NCBI GenBank assembly: GCA_902826485.1
Contig: CADEEZ010000002.1
Location: 162,126 to 217,836, forward strand
DNA: 55,711 nt
Source of the DNA: an uncultured Gammaproteobacteria bacterium
Lineage (GTDB): Bacteria; Pseudomonadota; Gammaproteobacteria; Berkiellales; Berkiellaceae
Direction: 5' to 3'
Position numbers and translations under genes: made by a program. Positions 42,753 to 51,253 of the stretch are shown here, in pieces. Position 1 is the stretch's first letter. Each line of letters starts with the position of its first letter. Under the pieces are notes generated by a model that did not search any database, was not told the origin of the DNA, and saw only the letters and a program-made list of their open reading frames with translations.

Positions 42753-42899
42753 GTGTCATGCCAGCGACCTGTCCTCCGAAGCTTTAGCGTAGACCTCCAG
42801 TCTCTACGTGCCGCGGCTTGTCCGCGGCATCCAGGCTTCAAAATTTTACATGTAAATCTCTGGATTGTGGATACCACGGACAAGCCGCGGTACGTAGGG
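42753..42899. repeat. Inverted pair of the dispersed 31-base repeat core
   Basis: The bases at 42807-42837 are the exact complement of the core of the 122-bp units at 1-413. A second, diverged copy in the opposite orientation lies at 42862-42899, making a large imperfect hairpin in the spacer between the ZIP fusion and its stand-alone domain copy. Confidence 0.8.
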
Positions 42900-42908
42900 G
42901 ATGAGATA

Positions 42909-44264
42909 TTAGCGAGTATTTTTAGGCGCTTCGTATTTTTTTAAATTGTCAGGCAGTTCAAAAAGAACACCGTCTTTATTTATCAGTTTATTACGCAGAT
43001 CGACGACTTGAATCACTTGTTGTTCTTTGGCAAGTGGCGTAAGGTCGTGACAAACGGGTTTAATGTTATTGGGCAGAGGGAAACCATAAACCACATCGAA
43101 AAGTTCAGCGGCTTCTATTTTGGGGGCATTAGGTTCTGTTCCATATCCCCATTTATGCAATGTTTTTCTGATTACTTGTTCAGATAAGGCATGATAAAGA
43201 ACATTTGGTGTGCTTTCGTCATAGAAAAGCACGATAATTTGTTTATCAGAAAAATACTGGGCCAGAGGTTCAGCAACTTTGGCGGCACGAACCGACTGAT
43301 TTTCAAAATTGTGGATATTCAGCCCTTGCATACTTTTATCTGAATTGACGACAATAATCAGCGGGCAAGAATCTTGTTGACTAGAAACATATTTAAAGCC
43401 AGCCAGCAGGGTGGGCACAATTAATTCAGGTTTGTAGGTAAAGGTGCCATTTGTAAAATGTGCGCATTCGAATTTATTCAGTGTTTGAATAATTTCACTG
43501 GGCGATGTGGAAGAAATGTAAGTTAGATTATGTAGTGTATTTGAATTAGTTGTTACCCAAGCTTGAGACGCTAAACCCAGAATGAAACCAAAAACACTCC
43601 CAAGCGTGGGGATCCAATGGCCTTTCGGGTGGGCAAGAGGGGCAATATCATGAAATATTAAATATAAAATACCGCCTGCACTAAACATAAATAATCCGCT
43701 AATGATCTCAGGGTGTCCTGCTAAGAACAAAAAACCAATTACACCGGCAAGGGGGCCAGATAATGAGGAGATGAATTGAACCCACATGTTTTTCTTGGTA
43801 GAGATGCCACCTGTTTTTAATTCATTGAAAGAATTAAACCCTTCAGTGATATTTTGTAAACCCACAAGGGAAGCAAGCAAAAGCCCCACGCCACCCCCTG
43901 TGGCGAATGCCGCACCCACACCTAGAGATTCAGGTATGGAATCCATGGTGTTGGCCAATATTTGAGAAGCTCGGCCGCCATTTTTTTCAATCACTAAATC
44001 TAACAACATGAAAAAAATACTGCCAATAAAAAACCAAGTACTGGCCCAAAGAAAGGAAAGCGATTTGGTCCCTTCTGGAATAAGTACTAAAGCGATAGCC
44101 GAAAATAACAGCCCACCCCCTAAAGCGACAATAAAATTTAAGATATTTTTGGAGATTTTATTTTTTCGTATGAAGAGATAAGCCATATAGGCGCCAACCA
44201 ACGTGCCCATGGCGGAAATACTGGTGATTACTATCACCATCATCAAATTCTGTTGGGCCAGCAT
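42909..44264 (-). CDS. ZIP-type metal transporter fused to a nucleotidyltransferase-like domain
   Basis: 451 residues. Residues 1-235 look like a ZIP/ZupT-type divalent metal transporter with about eight membrane segments, including SIPESLGVGAAFATGGGVGL (the HS/EXXG-like metal-site helix) and LIFHDIAPLAHPKGHW. Residues about 245-451 are the same degenerate nucleotidyltransferase-like domain as the protein at 41901 (FTNGTFTYKPEL, VVNSDKSM, VLFYDESTPNVLY), without the HxGH motif. The domain would be cytoplasmic and could sense metal or nucleotide state. Eight bases separate it from nth, so it is probably in the metG-rnfB-nth operon. I know of no other ZIP protein with this fusion. Confidence 0.82.
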   Translation of the reverse strand: MLAQQNLMMVIVITSISAMGTLVGAYMAYLFIRKNKISKNILNFIVALGGGLLFSAIALVLIPEGTKSLSFLWASTWFFIGSIFFMLLDLVIEKNGGRASQILANTMDSIPESLGVGAAFATGGGVGLLLASLVGLQNITEGFNSFNELKTGGISTKKNMWVQFISSLSGPLAGVIGFLFLAGHPEIISGLFMFSAGGILYLIFHDIAPLAHPKGHWIPTLGSVFGFILGLASQAWVTTNSNTLHNLTYISSTSPSEIIQTLNKFECAHFTNGTFTYKPELIVPTLLAGFKYVSSQQDSCPLIIVVNSDKSMQGLNIHNFENQSVRAAKVAEPLAQYFSDKQIIVLFYDESTPNVLYHALSEQVIRKTLHKWGYGTEPNAPKIEAAELFDVVYGFPLPNNIKPVCHDLTPLAKEQQVIQVVDLRNKLINKDGVLFELPDNLKKYEAPKNTR

Positions 44265-44272
44265 AATTATCC

Positions 44273-44908
44273 TTAATCTATTTGTTTATCTTCAAATTCA
44301 CACCACTTTTCAATCACACACTGTCCACATTCTGGCTTCCTGGCCTTACAAACATATCTTCCATGTAAGATTAGCCAATGGTGAGCATTTTTAATATATT
44401 TTTTAGGGATAATTTTTTCTAATTGCAATTCTATGGCTAACGGTGTTTTGCCATTAGCTAATCCAATTCTATTGGATACTCTGAATATATGTGTGTCTAC
44501 CGCAATAGTATGTTGCCCAAAGGCCGTGTTTAAAACCACATTGGCCGTTTTGCGACCTACGCCTGGTAAGGCTTCTAGGGCTTCTCGCGTATCTGGTACT
44601 TGGCTGTTGTGTTCATGAATTAATATGTCACACGTTTTAATGATATTTTTGGCTTTAGCGCGGTATAAACCAATGGTTTTAATATAATAAGTTAACCCTT
44701 CTTCACCTAAAGCAAAAATCTTTTTAGGGGTGTTGGCCACAGGATATAATAATTTGGTAGCTTTATTAACGGATACATCGGTAGCTTGTGCGGATAAAAT
44801 AACTGAAATTAATAATTCAAAATTATTTTTATAATGTAATTCAGTTTGAGGCTCAGGATTGTGTGCTTCTAAAGTAGCAAATATTTTTTTAATATTATTT
44901 GGGTTCAT
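44273..44908 (-). CDS. nth: Endonuclease III
   Basis: Base-excision-repair DNA glycosylase and AP lyase for oxidised pyrimidines. 211 residues, equal in length to E. coli Nth. The helix-hairpin-helix ALPGVGRKTANVVL with catalytic Lys, the catalytic Asp in TIAVDTHIFRV and the C-terminal 4Fe-4S loop CKARKPECGQCVIEKWC are all present. The start overlaps rnfB by 14 bases. Confidence 0.97.
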   Translation of the reverse strand: MNPNNIKKIFATLEAHNPEPQTELHYKNNFELLISVILSAQATDVSVNKATKLLYPVANTPKKIFALGEEGLTYYIKTIGLYRAKAKNIIKTCDILIHEHNSQVPDTREALEALPGVGRKTANVVLNTAFGQHTIAVDTHIFRVSNRIGLANGKTPLAIELQLEKIIPKKYIKNAHHWLILHGRYVCKARKPECGQCVIEKWCEFEDKQID

Positions 44909-45470
44909 TGTTTAATATAGTTGCCAATGTTTTTTGGATGGTATTGATATTGGTGAAATCAAAATGTTTTTGCAATTTTTTTTGTGCATTTTTTTGATCA
45001 CGTTCTTGTTTAGAGTGGTATCTGGTTTTATAAATTATTTTATGGTCAGCGTGTTGATTAGGGGTAGATACCGAAACAAAATCAATGCAACTGGTTGGGC
45101 AAGGGGGTAAACACAGCCCACAGCCTGTACAAGCATTGGTTAATACGGTATGTAATTGCTTAGATGAGCCTATAATTGCATCAACAGGGCAGGCTTTAAT
45201 GCACAGCATACACCCAATGCAATTGTCTTCGTTTATCACAGCAACTTGGTTTAATACAGACTCAGCGTGATAAGGTACAGTAGAGGGCCGACCGGTTAAT
45301 GCACTTAAAATATCAATGGTTTCTTGTCCACCAGGCTGGCAGCGGTTTATGTCTATGCCTTGTTTAACAATCGCATTGGCGTAAGGCAAACAGCCGGGGT
45401 AATCACATTTTTCGCACTGCGTTTGAGGCAGTGCGTCGTTAATTTTACGAATTAAATCAACTTGGTTCAT
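44895..45470 (-). CDS. rnfB: RnfB/RsxB-type iron-sulfur protein without membrane anchor
   Basis: 191 residues. An N-terminal 4Fe-4S domain has C19, C22, C27 and C44, followed by two bacterial ferredoxin motifs (CIGCMLCIKACPV and CTGCGLCLPPCPT). Compared with RnfB of the Rnf/Rsx electron-transfer complex, the N-terminal membrane helix is missing. None of rnfA, C, D, G or E is nearby, although in many gammaproteobacteria the full rnf operon lies between metG and nth. So only this soluble subunit is left, and it probably acts as a free electron carrier. Confidence 0.9.
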   Translation of the reverse strand: MNQVDLIRKINDALPQTQCEKCDYPGCLPYANAIVKQGIDINRCQPGGQETIDILSALTGRPSTVPYHAESVLNQVAVINEDNCIGCMLCIKACPVDAIIGSSKQLHTVLTNACTGCGLCLPPCPTSCIDFVSVSTPNQHADHKIIYKTRYHSKQERDQKNAQKKLQKHFDFTNINTIQKTLATILNNEPK

Positions 45471-45487
45471 GTTTTAAACTATTATAT

Positions 45488-47551
45488 TTATTGTACGCGC
45501 ATGCCAGGCTTAGCGCCGTCATGGGGTTCTAATATATATAAACCCGATTCATTGGGGTTTTTAGCCGCTAATACCATGCCTTCTGAAAGTCCAAAACGCA
45601 TTTTTCTAGGCGCTAAATTAGCGACCATCACGGTAAATTTACCTTCAAGGGCTTCAGGCTGATAAGCTGATTTAATGCCGGCAAATACTTGGCGATGTCT
45701 GCCTTCGCCAATATCCAAAGTCAATTTGAGTAATTTTTCAGCTTCAGGCACGGCTTCGGCTTTAACAATTTTGGCTACACGTAAATCGATTTTGCCAAAA
45801 TCGTCTATGTTGATGATTTCAGCAATGGGTTCAATGTTGCTGCCTGCAGGCGCAGCTGCATTATCCGTTGTTGTTTCTGTCGTGTTTAATTCTGGATTGG
45901 ATTGGGCTTCTTGCATAATTAAATCTACCTGCTTTTGATCAATACGTGTTAAAAGAGAGGTGAAGGGGTTTAAAGTCTTACCTAAAATAGGGTCGGCTAA
46001 ATTTTCCCACGTAAATTCACCTTGGTTGAAAAATTGTTCTATTTTTATAATTAAACTGGGCACAACCGGTTTTAGATAGGTTGCCAAAATTTTAAATAAA
46101 TTTAACCCCAGGGTACACACAGCCTGTGCTTTGGCATGCGTTTCAGGGTTTTTAATTAAAGCCCAAGGCTTTTCTTGGTCGACATATTGATTCGCTAAAT
46201 CGGCCAATGCCATGATTTCACGAATGGCCTTATGGTATTCACGTTGTTCAAAACTGTTGCCAATTTCTTCAGATTGTTTCACAAAGTGATCATATAATTC
46301 CGGTTTATCTAAGTTTGCGGATAATTTACTTTCAAATTGTTTAGATAAGATTGCCCCTAATCGGCTGCCGATGTTTACAAATTTATTCACTAAATCTGAA
46401 TTCACGCGTTGAATAAAATCTTGAAAATTTAAATCGATGTCATCCACGCCGCTGCCCAATTTTGCGGCAAAATAATAACGCAAATAATCAGGGTTGAGAT
46501 GATTAAGATATTGCCTAGCCGTAATAAAAGTGCCACGAGATTTTGACATTTTTTGGCCATCGACACTTAGAAAACCATGGGCAAATATCGCTGTCGGGGT
46601 CCTAAAGTCTGCCCCCATTAACATAGCGGGCCAAAATAAGGCATGAAAATACACAATGTCTTTGCCGATAAAATGATAGAGCTCCGTCGTGCTATCTTTA
46701 TGCCAATAGGCATTAAAGTCGACATTATTTTTATCACAAAAATGCTTAAAGCTGGCCATGTATCCAATGGGGGCATCTAACCACACATAAAAATATTTAT
46801 CGACTAATCCAGGAATAGGGAAACCAAAATAAGGCGCATCACGCGTGATATCCCAAGATTTTAATCCAGCCTCAAACCACTCACCCAGTTTATTACTGAT
46901 TTGTGATTGCAAATGGCCGCCTACCGTCCAATTTTTAAGTTTTTCAGTATAATTTTCTAATTTGAAAAACGCATGGTCGGTTTGTTTTAATATAGGGGTG
47001 GCACCCGTGAGTGTGGAAACAGCGTTTTTAAGTTCGGTAGGGTTATAAGTTGCCCCACAAGCTTCACAGCTGTCGCCGTATTGATCTTTGGCTCCGCATT
47101 TAGGGCACTCGCCCTTAACGAATCTATCGGGTAAAAACATATTTTGTATGGGGTCGTAAGACTGCTCTATTGTTTTAATAACAATATCGCCCTTTGCTTG
47201 CAATTTTAGGTAAATTTCATTAGCGAAAGCTTGGTTTTCAGGTGAGTGAGTGGTATAAAAATTGTCAAATGCAACGTCGAAAGCTGAAATGTCTTCAATT
47301 TCTTCTTTATTAATTCTTTTGACCCATTCTTCGGGATCCACATTTTCTTTCTGCGCCCGAATCATAATTGGGGTGCCGTGCGCATCTGTCCCACAAATAT
47401 GGTAGCAATGATTTAGTCTTAATTTTTGTAATCTTACCCAGATATCAGATTGGATGTATTCCAACATATGCCCCAAATGGATAGACCCGTTCGCATAAGG
47501 CAGCGCACTGGTGACTAAAATCTGGCGTTTTGGAGCAGGAGAGGTCTTCAT
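45488..47551 (-). CDS. metG: Methionyl-tRNA synthetase
   Basis: 687 residues with the C-terminal tRNA-binding (EMAP-II-like) domain, as in E. coli. HIGH-type motif HLGH (25-28), KMSKS at about residue 335, and a zinc-knuckle [19 protein letters not shown]. Charges tRNA-Met, including the initiator. Probably first gene of metG-rnfB-nth; divergent from apbC. Confidence 0.97.
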   Translation of the reverse strand: MKTSPAPKRQILVTSALPYANGSIHLGHMLEYIQSDIWVRLQKLRLNHCYHICGTDAHGTPIMIRAQKENVDPEEWVKRINKEEIEDISAFDVAFDNFYTTHSPENQAFANEIYLKLQAKGDIVIKTIEQSYDPIQNMFLPDRFVKGECPKCGAKDQYGDSCEACGATYNPTELKNAVSTLTGATPILKQTDHAFFKLENYTEKLKNWTVGGHLQSQISNKLGEWFEAGLKSWDITRDAPYFGFPIPGLVDKYFYVWLDAPIGYMASFKHFCDKNNVDFNAYWHKDSTTELYHFIGKDIVYFHALFWPAMLMGADFRTPTAIFAHGFLSVDGQKMSKSRGTFITARQYLNHLNPDYLRYYFAAKLGSGVDDIDLNFQDFIQRVNSDLVNKFVNIGSRLGAILSKQFESKLSANLDKPELYDHFVKQSEEIGNSFEQREYHKAIREIMALADLANQYVDQEKPWALIKNPETHAKAQAVCTLGLNLFKILATYLKPVVPSLIIKIEQFFNQGEFTWENLADPILGKTLNPFTSLLTRIDQKQVDLIMQEAQSNPELNTTETTTDNAAAPAGSNIEPIAEIINIDDFGKIDLRVAKIVKAEAVPEAEKLLKLTLDIGEGRHRQVFAGIKSAYQPEALEGKFTVMVANLAPRKMRFGLSEGMVLAAKNPNESGLYILEPHDGAKPGMRVQ

Positions 47552-47640
47552 GGTATGCGTTATCCAATATCTAGTTAACTATTGTTTATGGTAAAATGGC
47601 CTAAATTTGACCCGGATAGTGATAATTGACTGAGAGTTTT

Positions 47641-48714
47641 ATGAATAGCCAAAATCTACCCGATATCTTGCCAGACAGTTTACCCAATTTTTGCGATCCT
47701 TTCACGGGTAAGTCGCTAGATAAAGTCGCCAAATTAATAAAAAATGAGCAAGGTTTGCAACTTAGGTTTAATTATCCTATCCCTGTAGCGGCCCAAGAGG
47801 CTACAAAAATGCAGTTAGCTGAACAATATAAATTGCCCGCTAATTTTAGCGTCACTTGGCGCATCGCCAGCCACCAAATTTTACCTCAAATTCAAGCCAT
47901 ACCAGGCATCAAAAATATTATTGCCGTGGGTTCAGGTAAAGGCGGGGTGGGTAAATCAAGTGTCGCCGCGAATTTAGCCCTTGCCTTACATCAATTGGGT
48001 GCCAAAGTGGGTTTATTAGATGCCGATATTTATGGCCCAACTCAACCCCGAATGATGGGGGTCATAGGCAGAGCAGAAATCAGCGAACAGAAAAAAATTA
48101 TCCCCATTGAAAAATTTGGCATCAAAACCATGTCGATTGGCTATTTAATCGATTCTGATACCCCTGCAATTTGGCGTGGCCCCATGGTTAGCTCTGCGCT
48201 ACAGCAATTATTATTTGAAACCATTTGGGGTGAACTCGATTATTTAATTTTAGATTTGCCACCAGGAACCGGCGATACCCAACTGACTATGGCCCAAAAA
48301 TTTCCTTTATCTGGGGCGATAATTATTACCACGCCTCAAGATGTAGCCGTTTCTGCTGCAGAAAAGGGCCTAAACATGTTCAAAAAAGTAGGCGTACCTG
48401 TTTTAGGGGTAGTGGAAAATATGAGCTATCATATTTGTTCAAACTGCGCGCATGAAGACAATTTGTTTGGTGAGCAGGGTGGTAAAAAAATGGCGGTTAA
48501 AGCCGACGTGCCTTTATTGGCAGCCTTGCCTTTTGATAGGCTTATTGGCCAAGATTTAGATGCAGGGCATCCTACCGTGGTGAAAGCCCCAGATAGCCCT
48601 ATTGCAAAGCGTTATCAACAATTGGCGGTAAATGTCACTGCGCAATTAGCCTTACACCCTATTAATTTGCGTGCTGGCATCTCTGTAAAATTGACGCCCG
48701 AACCAGTAATTTAA
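47641..48714 (+). CDS. apbC: Iron-sulfur carrier ATPase Mrp/ApbC
   Basis: 357 residues from the ATG at 47641 (GAGAG upstream; TTG at 47626 rejected). The deviant Walker A GSGKGGVGKSS (about 100-110), switch regions DADIYGPTQPRMMG and DLPPGTGDTQLT, and the cluster-binding CSNC are present. Holds and transfers [4Fe-4S] clusters. Commonly adjacent to metG and dcd in gammaproteobacteria. Confidence 0.95.
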   Translation: MNSQNLPDILPDSLPNFCDPFTGKSLDKVAKLIKNEQGLQLRFNYPIPVAAQEATKMQLAEQYKLPANFSVTWRIASHQILPQIQAIPGIKNIIAVGSGKGGVGKSSVAANLALALHQLGAKVGLLDADIYGPTQPRMMGVIGRAEISEQKKIIPIEKFGIKTMSIGYLIDSDTPAIWRGPMVSSALQQLLFETIWGELDYLILDLPPGTGDTQLTMAQKFPLSGAIIITTPQDVAVSAAEKGLNMFKKVGVPVLGVVENMSYHICSNCAHEDNLFGEQGGKKMAVKADVPLLAALPFDRLIGQDLDAGHPTVVKAPDSPIAKRYQQLAVNVTAQLALHPINLRAGISVKLTPEPVI

Positions 48715-48741
48715 TTATTTTAAGTAAATAAGGGAGCAAAA

Positions 48742-49317
48742 ATGAGCATTCGAGCAGATAGCTGGATTCGAAAAATGGCAGTTGAACACAATATGATTCA
48801 GCCATTTGTTGAAAGACAAATAAGACAAGAGCCGATGCAGGCTGAAAACAAGATTATTTCTTATGGCGTATCGAGTTATGGATACGATGTACGGTGTGCA
48901 AATGAATTTAAAATATTCACGAATATTAATTCGAGCATTGTTGATCCTAAAAAGTTTGATGAACGTTCGTTTGTCGACTTTGTGGGAGACGTTTGTATTA
49001 TCCCCCCCAATTCTTTTGCGCTGGCCCGCACGGTCGAGTTTTTTAAAATTCCTCGTAATGTTTTAACCATCTGTTTAGGTAAATCAACTTACGCTCGGTG
49101 TGGTATTATTGTGAACGTTACGCCCCTTGAACCCGAATGGGAAGGGCACGTCACCTTAGAATTTTCAAACACAACGCCGCTACCCGCTAAAATTTATGCG
49201 CATGAAGGCGTAGCACAAATGATTTTCTTACAGGCAAGTGAAGTGTGTGAAACTTCTTATGCCGATAGAGCAGGAAAATATCAGGGGCAGACAGGGGTAA
49301 CATTGCCATTGACTTGA
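48742..49317 (+). CDS. dcd: dCTP deaminase
   Basis: Makes dUTP from dCTP for thymidylate synthesis. 191 residues, close to E. coli (193). Conserved [16 protein letters not shown], the active-site block [31 protein letters not shown] and the C-terminal [12 protein letters not shown] are present. GGGAG precedes the ATG. It lies 27 bases after apbC. Confidence 0.96.
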   Translation: MSIRADSWIRKMAVEHNMIQPFVERQIRQEPMQAENKIISYGVSSYGYDVRCANEFKIFTNINSSIVDPKKFDERSFVDFVGDVCIIPPNSFALARTVEFFKIPRNVLTICLGKSTYARCGIIVNVTPLEPEWEGHVTLEFSNTTPLPAKIYAHEGVAQMIFLQASEVCETSYADRAGKYQGQTGVTLPLT

Positions 49318-49323
49318 TTCATC

Positions 49324-49385
49324 CAGTAGGTCTCTTTGGTTTATTATTTTTTGAGTGACATTTTAGAAATCTCTTCTACACTTGA
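49324..49385 (+). promoter_or_regulatory. Leader copy 1 with sigma-S-like promoter
   Basis: Begins CAGTAGGTCT, continues TTTATTATTTTTT and ends AAATCTCTTCTACACTTGA (49367-49385). TCTACACTT at 49375-49383 fits the sigma-S extended -10 consensus KCTAYACTT exactly. The block is repeated before the next two genes. Here it also lies inside an 11-bp perfect inverted repeat (TTGAGTGACAT and ATGTCACTCAA) not kept in the other copies. Confidence 0.7.
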
Positions 49386-49432
49386 AGATGTCACTCAAAT
49401 TATTAAACAAAAAAGATTAAACAGGAGACCAT

Positions 49433-49960
49433 ATGGATAGTGGTGTAGTTGTCATTTTAGAAGAAAAAAAACCTTTGCTCTTAGCGCAGGAGAGTTTTGA
49501 ATCAATAACCGATTATCATCGATATCTTCTCTTAAATCCGAATGGATGTCCGCAAAAAAAGGATCTGGCCAGTGAAGCACTTTATAATGAAAGCAAAGAA
49601 AACCCCTTGCTTTTTAGTCGTGATAACAGCCCGAAACCTAAAAAAATAAAAATGTTAGGTAAGCCAGAAAAGCAAGATAAGAAAATTGAAACTTTAGGCA
49701 ATGATCTTAAAAAAATGAGTATTTCTTCCTCTAATTCATTGTCAGATGAAAAAGAAAAAATAACTATTCCAGAGGGTAACTATAGTGCTTTTCCGCGATC
49801 TAAATCCCGATCGAATTCAGGCGGTTATTCACTAAAACTCCCCCTTAAGTTCAGTACCAATAAAGTGGTTGCTTTACCTACAATTGATGAAGATATTCCC
49901 TTACTTCAGGAAAATAATTTTACCAAGCAAGTTTCTGGTGTAAAATTAAAGTCAATGTAG
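49433..49960 (+). CDS. Ser-rich paralogue 1
   Basis: 175 residues, hydrophilic, no signal peptide. Block A (ESITDYHRYLLLNPNG, then ASEALYNES) and block B (ITIPEGNYSAFPRSKSRSNS, then GGYSLKLPL) are shared with the next two genes; a short RKIxxLGK-type element and a KKMSISS segment lie between. AGGAGACC precedes the ATG. This is the shortest copy, without the Ser/Thr-rich array of gene 2. No known domain. The conserved blocks in an otherwise disordered chain suggest short linear motifs for binding a partner. Confidence 0.82.
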   Translation: MDSGVVVILEEKKPLLLAQESFESITDYHRYLLLNPNGCPQKKDLASEALYNESKENPLLFSRDNSPKPKKIKMLGKPEKQDKKIETLGNDLKKMSISSSNSLSDEKEKITIPEGNYSAFPRSKSRSNSGGYSLKLPLKFSTNKVVALPTIDEDIPLLQENNFTKQVSGVKLKSM

Positions 49961-49993
49961 TTACAGGTGTATCTTAACATTCCGCAGTAAATA

Positions 49994-50018
49994 GTAAGGC
50001 CAGAGGTTGTGGCCTTAC
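49994..50018 (+). terminator. Hairpin after Ser-rich gene 1
   Basis: Perfect 8-bp stem GTAAGGCC and GGCCTTAC with a 9-base loop, 33 bases after the stop. Weak T content afterwards. Confidence 0.6.
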
Positions 50019-50034
50019 CGCCTTCAAATTTATT

Positions 50035-50099
50035 CAGCAGGTCTTTTTAATTTATTATTTTTTGCATGATGAGATTTTAAAAATCTCTTCTACACTTGA
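50035..50099 (+). promoter_or_regulatory. Leader copy 2 with sigma-S-like promoter
   Basis: CAGCAGGTCT start, AAATCTCTTCTACACTTGA at 50081-50099, with TCTACACTT at 50089-50097, 53 bases before the start of gene 2. Confidence 0.7.
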
Positions 50100-50150
50100 A
50101 TGTGCTAGATGAATTTAAGCAAAAATTTTAAACCGATATTAGGAGTACTT

Positions 50151-51092
50151 ATGGATAGTAAAAGCAAAGAAGAGATAAAAGAAAAAAAATTGAATGAAAT
50201 CGAAGATTTTCAAACCCGTGAAGATTATGAACGGCATATTATTTTGTCTAGTCGGTCTCAACACGAAATTGATGTAGCAAGTGAGTGTTTGTACAATAAA
50301 AGGGGGTCAAACAGTCCCTTTACCTCTCCCAAAACAGTCCGTAAAATGCAAATTACACCAAGTGTGATAAATGCTACTACAACCTCAACAATAAATCTTC
50401 CCTCTCTTGAAAAATCAACTGAAGAGAGCTCAACGAGCAGTTCGTTTTCTTCGCCAAACAATTCACGCAGAGTACAGGTGATTAATATAGAGGGTGAAAT
50501 GAGAAAACGAAGAAGCCCAGAATCAGCAAGAAAACCCAAGACCTTGAGTGAGTCTTTGCAAGAATTAAGCATTTCTTCTATCGCTTCGCCCTCTCAGTCG
50601 TTCTCCAATCTCATTAGCTCAAATTCAACGTCTAATCTGTCTACCACTTCGTCATCGAATCTAATTAACTCAAATTCAACATCTAATCTGTTTACCACTT
50701 CGTCATCCAATCTAATTAGTTCAAATTCAACGTCTAATCTGTCCATGACGTCGCCCTCCAATTCGTCTTCTAATCTTATGGACACAAATTCAACCTCTAG
50801 CTTGCTTTCAAGCTCATCTTCTTCTTCTACTCTTTTATTTTCCCCTTTGGCATCTACGTCGTCTGAAAGAAAAATAAAAATTCCCGAAGGGAGTAAAACG
50901 CTTTTCCCGACTTCAAGAGCAAGATCGAGCTCAGGAGATTCTCCTGTGTTGAAGAAGCGGGAATACCAAGAAAGAAACGGAAAGCTACTAAATAGCAGCA
51001 AAAAATGTGAAGATGAAATAGGGTCTTTGTCCGCATCAGACAATGATTCCTCCATGAGTTTTACACCTAAACAAAGGGGGGCAAAAAAATAG
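50151..51092 (+). CDS. Ser-rich paralogue 2 with 17-residue tandem repeat
   Basis: 313 residues from the ATG at 50151. AGGAG lies five bases upstream, and the product begins MDS like gene 1, so the in-frame ATG at 50109 is rejected. Block A is DFQTREDYERHIILSS, then ASECLYNKR; block B is RKIKIPEGSKTLFPTSRARS, then SSGDSP. Between them is a Ser/Thr/Asn-rich array of about 17-residue repeats (SSNLISSNSTSNLSTTS type) and a poly-Ser run. Low complexity and many Ser-Pro/Thr-Pro or Ser-Xaa sites suggest a phosphorylated, disordered protein in a host cell, but that is inference. Confidence 0.82.
   Translation: MDSKSKEEIKEKKLNEIEDFQTREDYERHIILSSRSQHEIDVASECLYNKRGSNSPFTSPKTVRKMQITPSVINATTTSTINLPSLEKSTEESSTSSSFSSPNNSRRVQVINIEGEMRKRRSPESARKPKTLSESLQELSISSIASPSQSFSNLISSNSTSNLSTTSSSNLINSNSTSNLFTTSSSNLISSNSTSNLSMTSPSNSSSNLMDTNSTSSLLSSSSSSSTLLFSPLASTSSERKIKIPEGSKTLFPTSRARSSSGDSPVLKKREYQERNGKLLNSSKKCEDEIGSLSASDNDSSMSFTPKQRGAKK
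50605..50757 (+). repeat. Three 51-bp tandem repeats inside Ser-rich gene 2
   Basis: Units at 50605-50655, 50656-50706 and 50707-50757 are near identical at the DNA level and encode 17 residues each. A degenerate fourth unit follows. In-frame length keeps the gene open when copies are gained or lost. Confidence 0.85.
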
Positions 51093-51107
51093 TCGACAAT
51101 ATTTTTA

Positions 51108-51128
51108 TGGCGGTAATCATTACCGCCA
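51108..51128 (+). terminator. Hairpin after Ser-rich gene 2
   Basis: TGGCGGTAAT and ATTACCGCCA form a perfect 10-bp inverted repeat with a one-base centre, 15 bases after the stop. Confidence 0.6.
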
Positions 51129-51141
51129 AATTTAATCTGCC

Positions 51142-51203
51142 CAGTAGGTCTTTATTTATTATTTTTTTTAAGATCAAATCTTATAAATCTCTTCTACACT
51201 TGA
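51142..51203 (+). promoter_or_regulatory. Leader copy 3 with sigma-S-like promoter
   Basis: CAGTAGGTCT start, AAATCTCTTCTACACTTGA at 51185-51203, with TCTACACTT at 51193-51201, 52 bases before the start of gene 3. Confidence 0.7.
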
Positions 51204-51253
51204 GGATGTTACTCAAATTATACGTCTATATATTTAAATAAATGGGAGGATAT

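Noticed and set aside
50594-51055. Acidic antisense ORF in Ser-rich gene 2
   Set aside because: Mirror of the Ser/Thr repeat array; no start signal, and the plus-strand gene has family support.
49324-51203. PmrA-type or CpxR-type regulatory boxes in the three leaders
   Set aside because: No repeated TTAAT or GTAAA half-sites with the right spacing; the conserved core fits a sigma-S -10 element instead.
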